Part shown: positions 34,731-44,603 of the stretch, piece by piece | How the letters are laid out: the number at the start of each line of letters is the position of its first letter | Numbering within the stretch: the first letter of the stretch is position 1 | Assembly: GCA_000696115.1 (NCBI GenBank) | Contig: JJOH01000001.1 | Location: forward strand, 124,001-188,000 | DNA: 64,000 nucleotides | From: Streptomyces olindensis | GTDB taxonomy: Bacteria; Actinomycetota; Actinomycetes; Streptomycetales; Streptomycetaceae | Reading direction: 5' to 3' | Position numbers and translations under genes: made by a program | The notes under the pieces: generated by a model | What the model was told of the DNA's origin: nothing | Seen by the model: only the letters and a program-made list of their open reading frames with translations | The model's database searches: none

Positions 34731-37685
34731 TCACACGTCCAGGGAGGCGAGCGCCTTCCTCATCAGTGCCGCCCGGTCGGCGGGCGCGGCGACGTGCTCC
34801 AGGCCGAAGCCCAGCAGCACGGTGTCGTCCGTGGTGACCGCGCCGTACGTCTCGAGCAGGGCGCCGGTGCGGGTCCAGTCCTTGGTGACGGCCGGGCTGC
34901 CCGCGGGCGGTCCGGCGACCTTCCAGGCGCCGAGGGAGGTCTCGAAGCCCTCGGTCTCCTTCGCCGTGCCGCCGACGACGAGCGAGGTCTCGTCGGCCAG
35001 GACGCCGTAACCGCCGGTGCCCGGGTCGGTGACGTAGCTGATCGAGATCTCGACGGTCCGGCCGGCGTAGGCGCTCAGGTCGAAGTCCACCTGCTGCCAG
35101 CCGCCGGAGGTGCCGGTGAGGCTGTTCCACGATCCGGTGCTGCCGGTGGCGGTGCAGCCCTCGGCCGACTGGGTCAGGTAGTGCTTCAGCCAGGGGTGCT
35201 CGCCAATGTAGAAGCCGCCCTCGCACTCCGTCGGCACGGTGGTCCTGGTGGCGCCACCCGCCTCGGGCAGGGTCGTCCAGTCGTCGGCGCCCGCGGTGTG
35301 GGCCTCGACCAGGACGTTGTCGTAGCCGGGTTCGGTGTCCCACATCAGCCGGCTGCGCAGGGTGGGCCGGTCGGCCGCCGTGACGCCGGTGAGCTCCACG
35401 GTGCGGGTGAGGCGCTTGTAGGCGTCGTCGGTGTGGACGGCGGCGGCCATCGAGGAGCCCGCGTAGGGACCGAAGGGGTTGGCCGCCCCGGCGAACTGCC
35501 CGGCGCCCTCGCTCGCGAACTGCGGGAATGTGTCGGCGGGCAGTTCGTCGGAGGTGACGCCGTACCGGCCGGCCTTGTCCAGCGGGTTGCCGGGCGCGGC
35601 GGCGAGCGGTCCCGTGAAGCCGCCCAGCTCTCCGGAGCCGGTGAAGCCGGTGGCCCCGGCCGCCGAGGTCCGGCTGTAGGCGCCCAGGTAGTACTGGCTG
35701 AAGTCGTCGGACGGGGTGCCGTCGCCGAGGTCGACGCTGCCGCCGGCCTGCTCGCCGGCCTCGATCAGCCGGCCGCCCTCGTTGAGGAAGGCGCGCAGTT
35801 GCAGCTGGGTGGCGTTGCCGGGGACGCCCGCGCCCGTGTAGTGGACGACGGTGTCGAAGTGGCTCAACACGCCCAGCGCGTCGGGCGCGCCCCGCTCGGC
35901 GACGTCCCAGACGGTCGCCCTGCGGCCGTTGGCCTTGAGCGCGTCGACGTACTTCTGCGCCTGCGTGGCGGCCGCGCCCTCCTCGGCGACGACGAGGGTG
36001 TTCGCCCGGGGCCGTTCGGCGACGGTGTAGGTGAAGCGCTCGCTGGAGACCTTCTTGCCGTTCCTCGTCTCCCCGGTGAACCACACCTCGACCTTGTCGC
36101 CCGGGTCGCCGTCCTTGACCTTCGCCCGGTACTCGTCGAAGTAGAGGTTGTCCTCGCCGCCGTAGGTCTCGCCGCCCTTCCAGGGCTTGAGCGCCATGTC
36201 CTCGGTGCGGCCGCCGTTGACGCGGTACTTCAGCTCCTTGTCGCGCAGCGACTTCCGTGCGACGACGGAGACCTCCTGGTCGGCGCCGCGCGAGTAGGAC
36301 GTCGGGAACGCCGCCGGGGTGAAGTCGGCCGCGTTCAGTCCGACCGACGAGGACGGCCGGTCGGGGTGCGCGGCGGATTCGGCGACGGAGAGCGCGAACG
36401 GGATGTTCTTGGCGAACTCCTGCTGGATCAGCTTCTCGTCGTCGGGGAAGGTGAAGACCGACCGGCAGTCGGCTGCCTTCCACTCGTCGTTCGGGTCGAG
36501 GTTGGAGGCGGCCTGGCAGGTCGACATCTCGGGGGTGAACATCGCCATGCCGTTGACGTTCGCCGCGTGGCCGTCCGCCTCGCCGTTGGTCGTGTACAGC
36601 TCGGAGGAGACCTGCGGGCGGTAGCCGGGGATCGCGGGGTTCTCGGGTGTGCCGGCGAGCGCCTTGTACAGGACGTCGTCGGGGGTGGACGTGGCCACCT
36701 GCCAGCCGACGCCGTAGAGGATCAGCTCGGCGGCGGAGTGGTAGTTGATGCCGTACGTGAAGCCGATCCGCTTCTGGAAGGCGTCCAGGGCCTGGGTCTC
36801 CGGCTCGGAGTTCGGGCCCGCGCCGCGGTAGGTCTCGCTGCTGGGGTTGGGGGACGAGCCCTCGTTGTCGTAGCCCCACTTGTAGGCGAAGTTGCGGTTG
36901 AGGTCGACGCCGTCGCCGGTGGTGATGGTGCCGTCGCCGTTGACGTCCCGCAGGTTCTTGCGCCACATGCGGTTGGTGTCGGCGGTGAAGGTGTGGTCGT
37001 AGCCGTCGGGGTTGGCCGAGAGGACGAACCACAGTTCGGTGGAATCGACGATCTTCTTGACGCGCCGGTCCTTCTTGTAGTTGTCCAGGTAGTGGTGCAT
37101 CAGGCGCCGGGTCATCTCCGGCGTGATCCACTCGCGCGCGTGCTGATTGGACAGGTAGAGGACCGAGGGCTTCGAGCCGTCCTTCGTCTTCTTCGCGCCC
37201 TTGGTGAGCTTCAGCGCGAGGATGTCCTGGCCCCGGACGGTCTTGCCGATGGAGACGACCTTGGTGAGGTCCGGGTGCTGCTGGGCCGTCCGGAGGATCT
37301 CCTGCTTCAGGCCGTTCCCGCCGCTGTACGGGCGGAACACGCCCTCGGCGGCGTTCTCGACACGGGCCTCCGCCCGGGTGGAGAGGTCGTGCTCGGTGAG
37401 GTCGACGCCCTGCTTCTCCAGCTGCTTCGCCTGCCGGTCGGTGAGGTAGACCTCGACAGTGGCGGTGCCCTTCTCGGGTACGCGCTCGCTGAGTTCGTGG
37501 CCGTCCTGGCCGGCGGCCAGCAGCAGGGGGACCTGCCGCTGGGTGACGTCGGCGCGGAAGACCTTGACTTCGTCCGGGTCGGACGGGGGTGTGCGTTCCG
37601 GTTGTGCCTGGGCGATGGGTGCGATGCTTGCTCCGCCGATCAGGAGCGCGCCGACAGCGAGGATCGATCTCGCTCTTCGTCTCAT
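34731..37685 (-). CDS. Large secreted M14 zinc carboxypeptidase
   Basis: A 984-residue exported metallopeptidase. A signal peptide (RRRARSILAVGALLIGG, cleavage near AQA at about 27) precedes a propeptide-like region. The M14 domain follows, with zinc ligands H182 and E185 in NQHAREW and H316 in GINYHSAAE, plus substrate-site residues in VLSANPDGYDHTF and DLNRNFAYKWG. The probable catalytic Glu lies in MFTPEMST. A DVNGDGTITTGDGVDLN stretch resembles a calcium loop. The C-terminal half (about 480-984) has beta-rich Ig/jelly-roll-like and GATase-like parts (LSHFDTVVHYTGAGV). I use the ATG at 37685 with AGGGGGG just before it; the frame extends to 37799. It would digest external peptides for nitrogen. 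Confidence 0.9.
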   Translation of the reverse strand: MRRRARSILAVGALLIGGASIAPIAQAQPERTPPSDPDEVKVFRADVTQRQVPLLLAAGQDGHELSERVPEKGTATVEVYLTDRQAKQLEKQGVDLTEHDLSTRAEARVENAAEGVFRPYSGGNGLKQEILRTAQQHPDLTKVVSIGKTVRGQDILALKLTKGAKKTKDGSKPSVLYLSNQHAREWITPEMTRRLMHHYLDNYKKDRRVKKIVDSTELWFVLSANPDGYDHTFTADTNRMWRKNLRDVNGDGTITTGDGVDLNRNFAYKWGYDNEGSSPNPSSETYRGAGPNSEPETQALDAFQKRIGFTYGINYHSAAELILYGVGWQVATSTPDDVLYKALAGTPENPAIPGYRPQVSSELYTTNGEADGHAANVNGMAMFTPEMSTCQAASNLDPNDEWKAADCRSVFTFPDDEKLIQQEFAKNIPFALSVAESAAHPDRPSSSVGLNAADFTPAAFPTSYSRGADQEVSVVARKSLRDKELKYRVNGGRTEDMALKPWKGGETYGGEDNLYFDEYRAKVKDGDPGDKVEVWFTGETRNGKKVSSERFTYTVAERPRANTLVVAEEGAAATQAQKYVDALKANGRRATVWDVAERGAPDALGVLSHFDTVVHYTGAGVPGNATQLQLRAFLNEGGRLIEAGEQAGGSVDLGDGTPSDDFSQYYLGAYSRTSAAGATGFTGSGELGGFTGPLAAAPGNPLDKAGRYGVTSDELPADTFPQFASEGAGQFAGAANPFGPYAGSSMAAAVHTDDAYKRLTRTVELTGVTAADRPTLRSRLMWDTEPGYDNVLVEAHTAGADDWTTLPEAGGATRTTVPTECEGGFYIGEHPWLKHYLTQSAEGCTATGSTGSWNSLTGTSGGWQQVDFDLSAYAGRTVEISISYVTDPGTGGYGVLADETSLVVGGTAKETEGFETSLGAWKVAGPPAGSPAVTKDWTRTGALLETYGAVTTDDTVLLGFGLEHVAAPADRAALMRKALASLDV

Positions 37686-37778
37686 GAACCCCCCTAGCGT
37701 GGGTTCGCCACAGCAGCGAACAGATGCCAGGCTCATGACAGTCCATGATCGAGTCAAGGGTGCCTCAGCGACACGCGA

Positions 37779-37819
37779 AAGCCGGTACCTGTCACCCAAG
37801 TGGGCTCCGGCACCGGCTT
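37779..37819 (-). terminator. Hairpin terminator after whiA
   Basis: AAGCCGGT (37779-37786) pairs with ACCGGCTT (37812-37819), with further G/C pairing inside. It begins 17 bases after the whiA stop at 37836 and ends the uvrC-rapZ-yvcK-whiA transcript. Its A/T ends give a short U-run on the minus strand. Confidence 0.65.
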
Positions 37820-37835
37820 CCTGACGACCTGTCGG

Positions 37836-38825
37836 TCAGCCGACGAGGTTGTCGGCCAGTTCCTCGGTGAGGTTCGCCTCCGTGCCCGGAATGCCGAGGT
37901 CGGAGGCGCGCTTGTCGGCCATGGCGAGCAGGCGGCGGATGCGGCCGGCGACGGCGTCCTTGGTCAGCGGCGGGTCGGCGAGCGCGCCCAGCTCCTCCAG
38001 GGAAGCCTGCTTGTGCTCCATGCGCAGCCGGCCGGCCGCGGCGAGGTGCTCGGGGACGTCGTCGCCGAGGATCTCCAGGGCGCGCTGCACCCGGGCGCCC
38101 GCGGCGACGGCCGCGCGGGCCGAGCGGCGCAGGTTCGCGTCGTCGAAGTTGGCGAGCCGGTTCGCCGTGGCCCGCACCTCGCGGCGCATCCGGCGCTCCT
38201 CCCAGGCCAGCACCGACTCGTGGGCGCCGAGACGGGTGAGCAGGGCGCCGATCGCGTCGCCGTCGCGGACGACGACCCGGTCCACGCCGCGCACCTCGCG
38301 GGCCTTGGCGGCGATCGACAGGCGGCGGGCGGCGCCGACCAGGGCGAGCGCGGCCTCGGGACCCGGGCAGGTCACCTCCAGGGAGGAGGAGCGGCCGGGC
38401 TCGGTGAGCGAGCCGTGCGCCAGGAACGCGCCACGCCAGGCGGCCTCGGCGTCGCAGGTGGCCCCCGAGACCACCTGCGGGGGCAGGCCGCGGATCGGGC
38501 GGCCCCGCCCGTCGACCAGGCCGGTCTGGCGGGCCAGCTGATCACCGCCCGCGACGACCCGCACCACGTAGCGCGAGCCGCGGCGCAGCCCGCCCGGTGC
38601 CATCACGATCAGTTCGGAGCTGTGGCCGAAGATCTCCAGGATGTCCCGCTTGAGGCGGCGGGCCGCCATCGCGGTGTCCAGCTCCGCCTCGATCACGATC
38701 CGACCGCTCACCAGGTGGAGGCCGCCGGCGAACCGCAGGATGGCGGAGACCTCCGCCTTTCTGCAGCAGGTCCGGGTGACGGGGAGCCGGGAGATCTCGT
38801 CCTTCACCGCTGCCGTCATCGCCAT
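37836..38825 (-). CDS. whiA: Sporulation regulator WhiA
   Basis: WhiA is the DNA-binding regulator needed with WhiB to start sporulation septation in Streptomyces aerial hyphae, and is conserved across Gram-positive bacteria. The 329-residue protein has the N-terminal degenerate homing-endonuclease-like fold ([20 protein letters not shown] and [14 protein letters not shown]) and a C-terminal helix-turn-helix with [20 protein letters not shown]. The ATG at 38825 overlaps the yvcK end by ten bases. A second ATG two codons later (38819) overlaps the yvcK stop exactly as ATGA and may be used instead. It is the last gene of the uvrC operon. Confidence 0.98.
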   Translation of the reverse strand: MAMTAAVKDEISRLPVTRTCCRKAEVSAILRFAGGLHLVSGRIVIEAELDTAMAARRLKRDILEIFGHSSELIVMAPGGLRRGSRYVVRVVAGGDQLARQTGLVDGRGRPIRGLPPQVVSGATCDAEAAWRGAFLAHGSLTEPGRSSSLEVTCPGPEAALALVGAARRLSIAAKAREVRGVDRVVVRDGDAIGALLTRLGAHESVLAWEERRMRREVRATANRLANFDDANLRRSARAAVAAGARVQRALEILGDDVPEHLAAAGRLRMEHKQASLEELGALADPPLTKDAVAGRIRRLLAMADKRASDLGIPGTEANLTEELADNLVG

Positions 38826-39895
38826 GGGCCGATCCTTCCATGCATCCGAAAAATACGGTCGTACGCGGCGGCCAACAGCTCCGGGTCGTGCCTCGGGGTC
38901 CCGTCGGGCCGGGCCACCGGCGCCAGCTCGACCGCGGCCCCGAACCGCTTGGCGGCCTCGGTCAGGGAGTCACGGTCGGGCACGGCGGCCTCGTCGGCCA
39001 GCACCACGTCCAGGGCGAGTTTAGGGGCGTGTCGTCCCAAAACCTCCAAATGACGCTGCGGGGAGAAGCCCTCGGTTTCTCCGGGCTGCGGGGCGAGGTT
39101 CAGGGAGAGTACCCGGCGGGCCTTCGTCTGCGTGAGCGCGTCCAGCAGCTCGGGCACCAGCAGGTGCGGGATGACCGAGGAGAACCAGGAGCCGGGGCCG
39201 AGCACCACCCAGTCCGCGTCCAGGACGGCCTCGACCGCCTCGGGCACGGCCGGCGGGTCGTTCGGCACGAGGTGCACGGACTGGACCTCGCCCGGGGTGA
39301 GGGCGACCGTGGCCTGGCCGCGGACCGTGTCGACCTCGTCCGGGCGATCCGGGTCGTGGCCCTTGACGAGGGCCTGGAGCTCCAGCGGGACCGCGGACAT
39401 GGGCAGCACGCGTCCCTGGGCGCCCAGCAGCCGCCCGACCAGGTCGAGCGCCTGGACGTGGTCGCCGAACTGCTCCCACAGGGCGACGATCAGCAGGTTG
39501 CCGACCGCGTGCTCGTGCAGGTCGCCCTTGGACTGGAAGCGGTGCTGGATGACGCGGGCCCAGGTCTGGCCCCAGTCGTCGTCACCGCAGAGCGCGGCCA
39601 GCGCCTTGCGCAGGTCGCCGGGCGGCAGCACGCCCAGCTCGTCGCGCAGCCGGCCGCTGGAGCCGCCGTCGTCGGCCACGGTGACGACGGCGGTGAGGTC
39701 GCCGGTGATCCGGCGCAGGGCGGCGAGCGAGGCGGACAGGCCCATGCCGCCGCCGAGGGCGACGACCTTGGGCTGGGCGCCCCGGCGGCGCGGCCTCGCG
39801 CCCCGGGCCTCGGCGGGCCGGCCGCCCTTTCCGCCGGTGTTGCCCTCGGGCACCACCCGGCGCAGCCGGCTCAGCCGCGGAGTACGTCGTGTCAT
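38816..39895 (-). CDS. yvcK: YvcK/GlmR-like UDP-sugar-binding regulator
   Basis: A 359-residue protein of the YvcK/CofD-like family. In Bacillus this family binds UDP-GlcNAc and adjusts peptidoglycan precursor supply and growth on gluconeogenic carbon. It has the N-terminal [20 protein letters not shown] nucleotide-sugar motif, [29 protein letters not shown] and [19 protein letters not shown]. The first 40 residues are a basic, Gly-rich extension ([20 protein letters not shown]) not needed for the fold. Its ATG overlaps the rapZ stop as ATGA. Some annotations call it a 2-phospho-L-lactate transferase because of the shared CofD fold, but the neighbourhood argues for YvcK. Confidence 0.95.
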   Translation of the reverse strand: MTRRTPRLSRLRRVVPEGNTGGKGGRPAEARGARPRRRGAQPKVVALGGGMGLSASLAALRRITGDLTAVVTVADDGGSSGRLRDELGVLPPGDLRKALAALCGDDDWGQTWARVIQHRFQSKGDLHEHAVGNLLIVALWEQFGDHVQALDLVGRLLGAQGRVLPMSAVPLELQALVKGHDPDRPDEVDTVRGQATVALTPGEVQSVHLVPNDPPAVPEAVEAVLDADWVVLGPGSWFSSVIPHLLVPELLDALTQTKARRVLSLNLAPQPGETEGFSPQRHLEVLGRHAPKLALDVVLADEAAVPDRDSLTEAAKRFGAAVELAPVARPDGTPRHDPELLAAAYDRIFRMHGRIGPWR

Positions 39896-40851
39896 TCGCG
39901 TCCCATGTCCCGGTGTACGACCACCGTCTCCACGCCCTCGGCGGCGAGCCGGGCGGCGAGCTTCTCCGACATGGCGACCGAGCGGTGCTTGCCGCCCGTG
40001 CAGCCCACGGCGATGGTCACGTAGCGCTTGCCCTCGCGGCGGTAGCCGGTGGCGACGAGCTGGAGCAGCTCGGTGTAGCGGTCGAGGAACTCCTTGGCGC
40101 CGGGCTGGTTGAAGACGTAACCCGACACCTCCTCGTTGAGGCCCGTGTACGGGCGCAGCTCCGGGACCCAGTGCGGATTCGGCAGGAAGCGGCAGTCGAC
40201 GACGAGGTCGGCGTCGACCGGCAGGCCGTACTTGTAGCCGAAGGACATCACCGTGGCCCGCAGCTCCGGCTCCTCCTCGCCCGCGAACTGGGCGTCCATC
40301 TTGGCGCGCAGCTCGTGCACGTTCAGGCTGGAGGTGTCGATCACCAGGTCGGCGTCGCCGCGCAGCTCGCGCAGCAGCTCGCGCTCGGCGTCGATGCCGT
40401 CGACGATGCGGCCGTCGCCCTGGAGGGGGTGCGGGCGGCGCACCGATTCGAAGCGTCGCACCAGGGCCTCGTCGGAGGACTCCAGGAAGACGATCCTCCG
40501 GGTGACGTTTTTCGCCTCCAGGTCGGCGAGGGACTCGCGGAGGTTGTCGAAGAATCGGCGGCCGCGGACGTCGACGACGACGGCGATCCGGGCCACGTTG
40601 CCCTGGGAGCGGGCGCCGAGCTCCACCATGGTGGGGATCAGCGCGGGCGGCAGGTTGTCGACGACGAACCAGCCGAGGTCCTCCAGGCATTTCGCGGCCG
40701 TCGAGCGGCCGGCCCCGGACATGCCGGAGATGATCACCAGCTCGGGGATGGCCGCCTCCGGGACGGGGGCCTTGTCGTTGGGCGTGCCCGTACTCACCTG
40801 TGCTCCGTCTCCGGCTTGCTCGTGTTGCCCGTCGTGCTCGTTCACATTCAT
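39892..40851 (-). CDS. rapZ: RapZ/YvcJ-like nucleotide-binding protein
   Basis: A 319-residue P-loop protein. It has the Walker A variant [20 protein letters not shown] (Arg where Lys is usual in many ATPases), [11 protein letters not shown], the [23 protein letters not shown] segment, and the C-terminal RapZ-type domain with [20 protein letters not shown] and [14 protein letters not shown]. In E. coli RapZ senses GlcN6P and targets the small RNA GlmZ. The Gram-positive YvcJ branch has a less clear role. An acidic low-complexity leader of about 30 residues precedes the domain. Coupled by ATGA overlaps to uvrC before and yvcK after. Confidence 0.95.
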   Translation of the reverse strand: MNVNEHDGQHEQAGDGAQVSTGTPNDKAPVPEAAIPELVIISGMSGAGRSTAAKCLEDLGWFVVDNLPPALIPTMVELGARSQGNVARIAVVVDVRGRRFFDNLRESLADLEAKNVTRRIVFLESSDEALVRRFESVRRPHPLQGDGRIVDGIDAERELLRELRGDADLVIDTSSLNVHELRAKMDAQFAGEEEPELRATVMSFGYKYGLPVDADLVVDCRFLPNPHWVPELRPYTGLNEEVSGYVFNQPGAKEFLDRYTELLQLVATGYRREGKRYVTIAVGCTGGKHRSVAMSEKLAARLAAEGVETVVVHRDMGRE

Positions 40852-42923
40852 GTCTCCTGCCCCCGTCGTTCGTCCGGGGCGCCCATCGTCACGGGCTCCC
40901 CACTGGAACCCATGGTGCCGGGTTCCTCCTCCATGATCTCTCCAGTCGCCGTGTTGACGGCGGGTGCGGCCGGGGCCGCCTGGGCGAGGGCCGCCGCGAT
41001 CGTCTCGGCGGTCTTGCGGCCTATGCCCGGGACCTCGCAGATCTGGTCGATGGTGGCGGATCGCAGTTTCTTCAACGAACCGAAGTGCTTCAGAAGTGCC
41101 TGCTTGCGCGTCTCCCCGAGGCCGGGGACGTCGTCCAGGGGGCTGGAGCGGAAGCGCTTGGACCGCTTGGTGCGCTGGTAGGTGATCGCGAAGCGGTGGG
41201 CCTCGTCACGGACCCGCTGGAGCAGGTACAGGCCCTCGCTGGTGCGGGGCAGGACCACCGGGTCGTCGTCGCCGGGCAGCCAGACCTCCTCCAGGCGCTT
41301 GGCCAGGCCGCACACGGCGATGTCGTCGATGCCCAGTTCGTCCAGGGCCCGCCGGGCGGCCGCGACCTGCGGGGCGCCGCCGTCGACGACCACGAGCTGG
41401 GGTGGGTAGGCGAACTTCTTGGGGCGGCCGTCGTCCTCGGTGAGGCCGGTCCCGACGATCTCGCCGTTCCTGTCGATCTCAGGGGCCTCGGCGTTCTCCC
41501 CGTCGGTCCACTCGCCCGTCTTCTCCTTCTCGGCGAGGTAGCGCCGGAAGCGGCGGGTGATCACCTCGTGCATCGAGCGGACGTCGTCCTGCCCGGCGAA
41601 GCCCTTGATCTGGAAGCGCCGGTACTCGCTCTTGCGGGCCAGGCCGTCCTCGAAGACGACCATGGACGCGACGACGTCGTCGCCCTGGAGGTGGGAGATG
41701 TCGTAGCACTCGATCCGCAGCGGGGCGCTGTCCAGGTCGAGGGCGTCGGCGATCTCCTCCAGGGCGCGCGAGCGCGTGGTGAGGTCGGAGGCGCGCTTGG
41801 TCTTGTGCAGCACGAGCGCCTGCTGGGCGTTGCGCTGCACGGTCTCCATGAGGGCCTTCTTGTCGCCGCGTTGCGGGATGCGCAGGGAGACGCCGGAGCC
41901 GCGCCGCCCGGCGAGCCACTCCTGCACGGGCTCGACGGGGTCGGGCAGGGCGGGGACGAGGACCTCCTTGGGGACGGCGTCCCCGGTCTCCTCGCCGTAC
42001 AGCTGCTGCAGGGCGTGCTCCACCAGGGCGCCGGTGGTGATCTCCTCGACCTTGTCGGTGACCCAGCCGCGCTGGCCGCGGACGCGGCCGCCGCGCACGT
42101 GGAAGATCTGGACGGCGGCCTCCAACTCGTCCTCGGCGACCGCGATGAGGTCGGCGTCGGTCGCGTCGGCGAGCACGACCGCGTTCTTCTCCATGGCCTT
42201 CTTCAGGGCCTCGATGTCGTCGCGCAGGCGGGCCGCCCGCTCGTACTCCATCTCCTCGGCCGCCTCGCCCATCTGCTTCTCCAGGCGGCGGATGTACGTG
42301 TTCGTGCGGCCGGTCATGAAGTCGCAGAACTCGTCGGCCAGTTCGCGGTGTTCCTCGGCGGAGACGCGGTCCACGCAGGGGGCCGAGCACTTGCCGATGT
42401 AGCCGAGGAGGCAGGGGCGGCCCGTACGGGCGGCGTTCTTGAACACGCCCGCCGAGCACGTGCGCACCGGGAAGACGCGCAGGAGCAGGTCGACCGTGTC
42501 GCGGATCGCCCACGCGTGCGCGTACGGCCCGAAGTAGCGCACGCCCTTCTTCTTGTGACCGCGCATCACCTGCACGCGCGGGTACTCCTCGTTCATCGTC
42601 ACCGCGAGGTACGGGTAGCTCTTGTCGTCGCGGTACTTGACGTTGAACCGGGGGTCGTACTCCTTGATCCAGGAGTACTCCAGCTGGAGTGCCTCGACCT
42701 CCGTGGACACCACCGTCCACTCCACGGACGCGGCCGTGGTGACCATGGAGCGGGTGCGCGGGTGCAGGCCCGCCAGGTCCTGGAAGTAGTTCGCCAGGCG
42801 CTGGCGCAGGCTCTTCGCCTTTCCGACGTAGATCACCCGGCGGTGCTCGTCACGGAACCTGTAGACCCCCGGCGAGTCGGGGATCTCACCCGGCTTGGGG
42901 CGGTAGCTGGAGGGGTCGGCCAT
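40848..42923 (-). CDS. uvrC: Excinuclease ABC subunit C
   Basis: UvrC makes the two incisions in nucleotide excision repair. The 691-residue protein has the N-terminal GIY-YIG nuclease ([20 protein letters not shown]), the four-Cys cluster around [19 protein letters not shown], the UVR segment ([20 protein letters not shown]) and an RNase H-like nuclease ([20 protein letters not shown]). A C-terminal helix-hairpin-helix pair ([19 protein letters not shown] and [17 protein letters not shown]) follows, then a short tail. It heads the operon uvrC-rapZ-yvcK-whiA. uvrA is 5 kb away. Confidence 0.98.
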   Translation of the reverse strand: MADPSSYRPKPGEIPDSPGVYRFRDEHRRVIYVGKAKSLRQRLANYFQDLAGLHPRTRSMVTTAASVEWTVVSTEVEALQLEYSWIKEYDPRFNVKYRDDKSYPYLAVTMNEEYPRVQVMRGHKKKGVRYFGPYAHAWAIRDTVDLLLRVFPVRTCSAGVFKNAARTGRPCLLGYIGKCSAPCVDRVSAEEHRELADEFCDFMTGRTNTYIRRLEKQMGEAAEEMEYERAARLRDDIEALKKAMEKNAVVLADATDADLIAVAEDELEAAVQIFHVRGGRVRGQRGWVTDKVEEITTGALVEHALQQLYGEETGDAVPKEVLVPALPDPVEPVQEWLAGRRGSGVSLRIPQRGDKKALMETVQRNAQQALVLHKTKRASDLTTRSRALEEIADALDLDSAPLRIECYDISHLQGDDVVASMVVFEDGLARKSEYRRFQIKGFAGQDDVRSMHEVITRRFRRYLAEKEKTGEWTDGENAEAPEIDRNGEIVGTGLTEDDGRPKKFAYPPQLVVVDGGAPQVAAARRALDELGIDDIAVCGLAKRLEEVWLPGDDDPVVLPRTSEGLYLLQRVRDEAHRFAITYQRTKRSKRFRSSPLDDVPGLGETRKQALLKHFGSLKKLRSATIDQICEVPGIGRKTAETIAAALAQAAPAAPAVNTATGEIMEEEPGTMGSSGEPVTMGAPDERRGQET

Positions 42924-43177
42924 GTCTCACACCCTACTGGCGAGCACCGACAGTCCGGCGGGAGCGCGGGCACGATCAACGGCTCGGCGGGAGGCAGTTT
43001 CCAACGGCATGTCCCGCGCCGGGGTTACGGCGGGCCGGGAGCGGGAATGCAGGCTTCCCACGGGGGACACGGCGACGTCCGGCGGACGGAGGCCGTGTCG
43101 TGCAGACACAGGTTGTCAGTGCGGACCGGCCGCTCCGGCTGCGGAGCGGGCGGGCCACGGGTCGGAGGGCTGCGCAG

Positions 43178-43336
43178 ATGAAGCGGATGCGGATCGAGAA
43201 AACCCGGCGGACGGTCCGGGCCCGCCGGTACGCGGACGAGGCGTTCGGGCTGCGCGACGTCCTGGACCCGCGCGACCCCGACATAGTGCGGGCCAAGCGC
43301 CTGGCCCTCGAGGAGGGCTCGAGCGAGCGCTCGTAG
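43178..43336 (+). CDS. Small charged protein (52 aa), possible gene
   Basis: ATG at 43178 is preceded by GGAGGG eight bases upstream and opens 52 codons to the stop at 43336, with a terminator-like palindrome 16 bases later. The product is highly charged (MRIEKTRRTVRARRYADEAF, then RDPDIVRAKRLALEEGSSER) and looks helical, with no Cys or membrane segment. The ribosome site, codon bias and following palindrome favour a real gene. I recognise no family, and it could be spurious in this GC-rich gap. Confidence 0.45.
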   Translation: MKRMRIEKTRRTVRARRYADEAFGLRDVLDPRDPDIVRAKRLALEEGSSERS

Positions 43337-43351
43337 AAGCTCACTGTCGGC

Positions 43352-43387
43352 TGCGAACGCCCGGGGCGCGCGCCCCGGGCGTTCGCA
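43352..43387. terminator. 36-base perfect palindrome, likely bidirectional terminator
   Basis: TGCGAACGCCCGGGGCG (43352-43368) and its exact complement CGCCCCGGGCGTTCGCA (43371-43387) flank a CG centre. It is a 17-bp perfect stem with two central bases, just after the small open frame ending at 43336. A stem this strong would end transcription; a DNA-binding site is a less likely alternative. Confidence 0.65.
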
Positions 43388-43593
43388 TGCCCTGGGCGCC
43401 CCGGCCCGGAGTACATCACTGTCCGGCATCAGGTGTTGTCGGGACCAGGTCAACACGCTTCAATGCGGAGGAGCTCGGGACCCTGAACGACGGCGTACGG
43501 ATGTGAAGACCTCCCCTGCGCCGACGGGACGGCCCCGGGCGCCCCGCGCGAACGGTCTGACCAGCCGTCGCCGACTCACAGAGAGGCCCCTGC

Positions 43594-44136
43594 ATGCCGC
43601 ACGCCCCACAGCACGCGGACGTCGCCACCGCGGAACTGGACTCGGCCCTGCGAGGCGGCCCCTTCCACGTCGCCCTGCGGGCCGCGATCGCCGCCCGCGG
43701 GCTGCCGCTGCAGCGTGTGCAGCACCATCTGTCCCGCCATGGCGTGAAGGTCGGCGTCACCAGTCTGAGTTACTGGCAGCAGGGGGCCAGGCGCCCGCAG
43801 CGGCCCGAGTCGCTGCGGGCCGTGCGCGCCCTGGAGGAGATCCTGGAGCTGCCCGAGGAGTCGCTGATCCGGCTGCTCGCCGAGTCCGGCGACAGTCTGT
43901 CCGGCGGGCAGCGGTCCGGGTCCCGGTCCTACCGCTCCCTGGTCGAGGCCTCCGGGGTCCTGGACCAGCTGCTGGCCGAGCTGGGCTGCCCGCCGGACGG
44001 GGGCCTGCACACCCTCGCGCACCACGAGCGGCTCCGCATCGGGGCGCGGCGCGAGCTGGCCGAGCGGGAGGCGCACCACATCGTGCGCGCCCACCGGGAC
44101 GGGGTCGACCGTTTCGTGGCCGTCCACCACGGGTGA
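43594..44136 (+). CDS. HTH regulator, N-terminal part (probably split by a frameshift)
   Basis: A 180-residue product with an XRE-like helix-turn-helix (about residues 37-58, LQRVQHHLSRHGVKVGVTSL) followed by helical LEEILELPEESLIRLLAES. AGAGAGG precedes the ATG. The frame ends with TGA just after RFVAVHHG. Removing one G of the GGG at 44131-44133 would continue the reading as HHGDRGAVPERMAVHALENC into the next open frame. From memory, streptomycetes encode one protein of about 315 residues with both halves. So this is likely the first part of one gene broken by a single extra base. Confidence 0.7.
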   Translation: MPHAPQHADVATAELDSALRGGPFHVALRAAIAARGLPLQRVQHHLSRHGVKVGVTSLSYWQQGARRPQRPESLRAVRALEEILELPEESLIRLLAESGDSLSGGQRSGSRSYRSLVEASGVLDQLLAELGCPPDGGLHTLAHHERLRIGARRELAEREAHHIVRAHRDGVDRFVAVHHG

Positions 44137-44146
44137 CCGGGGCGCC

Positions 44147-44545
44147 GTGCCGGAGCGCATGGCGGTGCACGCCCTGGAGAACTGCCGTGTCGGACGCGTC
44201 CGTTGGCACAGCGACACAGGGGTGCTCGCGGCCGAGCTGCTCTTCGACACGCGGCTGCGGGCCGGGGACACGTTCCTCTTCCGGTACGGCGTCGAGGACG
44301 GCACGGCGGGCGTCTCACGCGAGTACGTCCGCGGCTTCGACTCCGCCGGCGGCCAGTACGCGCTCCAGGTGTGCTTCGACGCGGCGGCCCTCCCCGTGCG
44401 CTGCCACCGGTTCGCCCAGCACTCGGTGGCCGCGCCCCGGAGCGGCTGCCAGGAGCTCGCGATGAGCGGGCGGCACCGGTCGGTGCATCTGGTGGAGCCG
44501 CGGGTGCGGGCCGGGTTCCTGGGGATCGGCTGGGACTGGGAGTAG
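44147..44545 (+). CDS. HTH regulator, C-terminal part (frameshifted continuation)
   Basis: A 132-residue frame beginning at a GTG with no clear ribosome site, ten bases after the previous stop and in the +1 frame. It has a beta-rich content (AVHALENCRVGRVRWHSDTG, then FRYGVEDGTAGVSREYVRGF and HRSVHLVEPRVRAGFLGIGW) without a start-like N-terminus, as expected for the second half of the regulator at 43594. Alone it would be an untranslated remnant. Sequencing or assembly error is as likely as a genuine lesion. Confidence 0.6.
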   Translation: MPERMAVHALENCRVGRVRWHSDTGVLAAELLFDTRLRAGDTFLFRYGVEDGTAGVSREYVRGFDSAGGQYALQVCFDAAALPVRCHRFAQHSVAAPRSGCQELAMSGRHRSVHLVEPRVRAGFLGIGWDWE

Positions 44546-44603
44546 GGGTCGGGCGGGCGCAGGGGACCGGGCGTCGGCGCCGGACGCGCCCTGCGTCGCC
44601 GCA

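Larger units (their letters stand above)
42924..43593. other. Long gap between divergent uvrC and HTH gene
   Basis: About 670 bases lie between the divergent uvrC and HTH-regulator starts. The left part should hold the uvrC operon promoter, though I find no clear -10/-35 pair. A small plus-strand open frame with a ribosome site (43178-43336) and a 36-base perfect palindrome (43352-43387) occupy the middle. Nothing recognisable fills 43388-43593 apart from the AGAGAGG site before the HTH gene. Confidence 0.5.

Noticed and set aside
34689..37697. 1002-codon plus-strand open frame
   Set aside because: Antisense shadow of the M14 carboxypeptidase, whose zinc ligands and signal peptide are on the minus strand.
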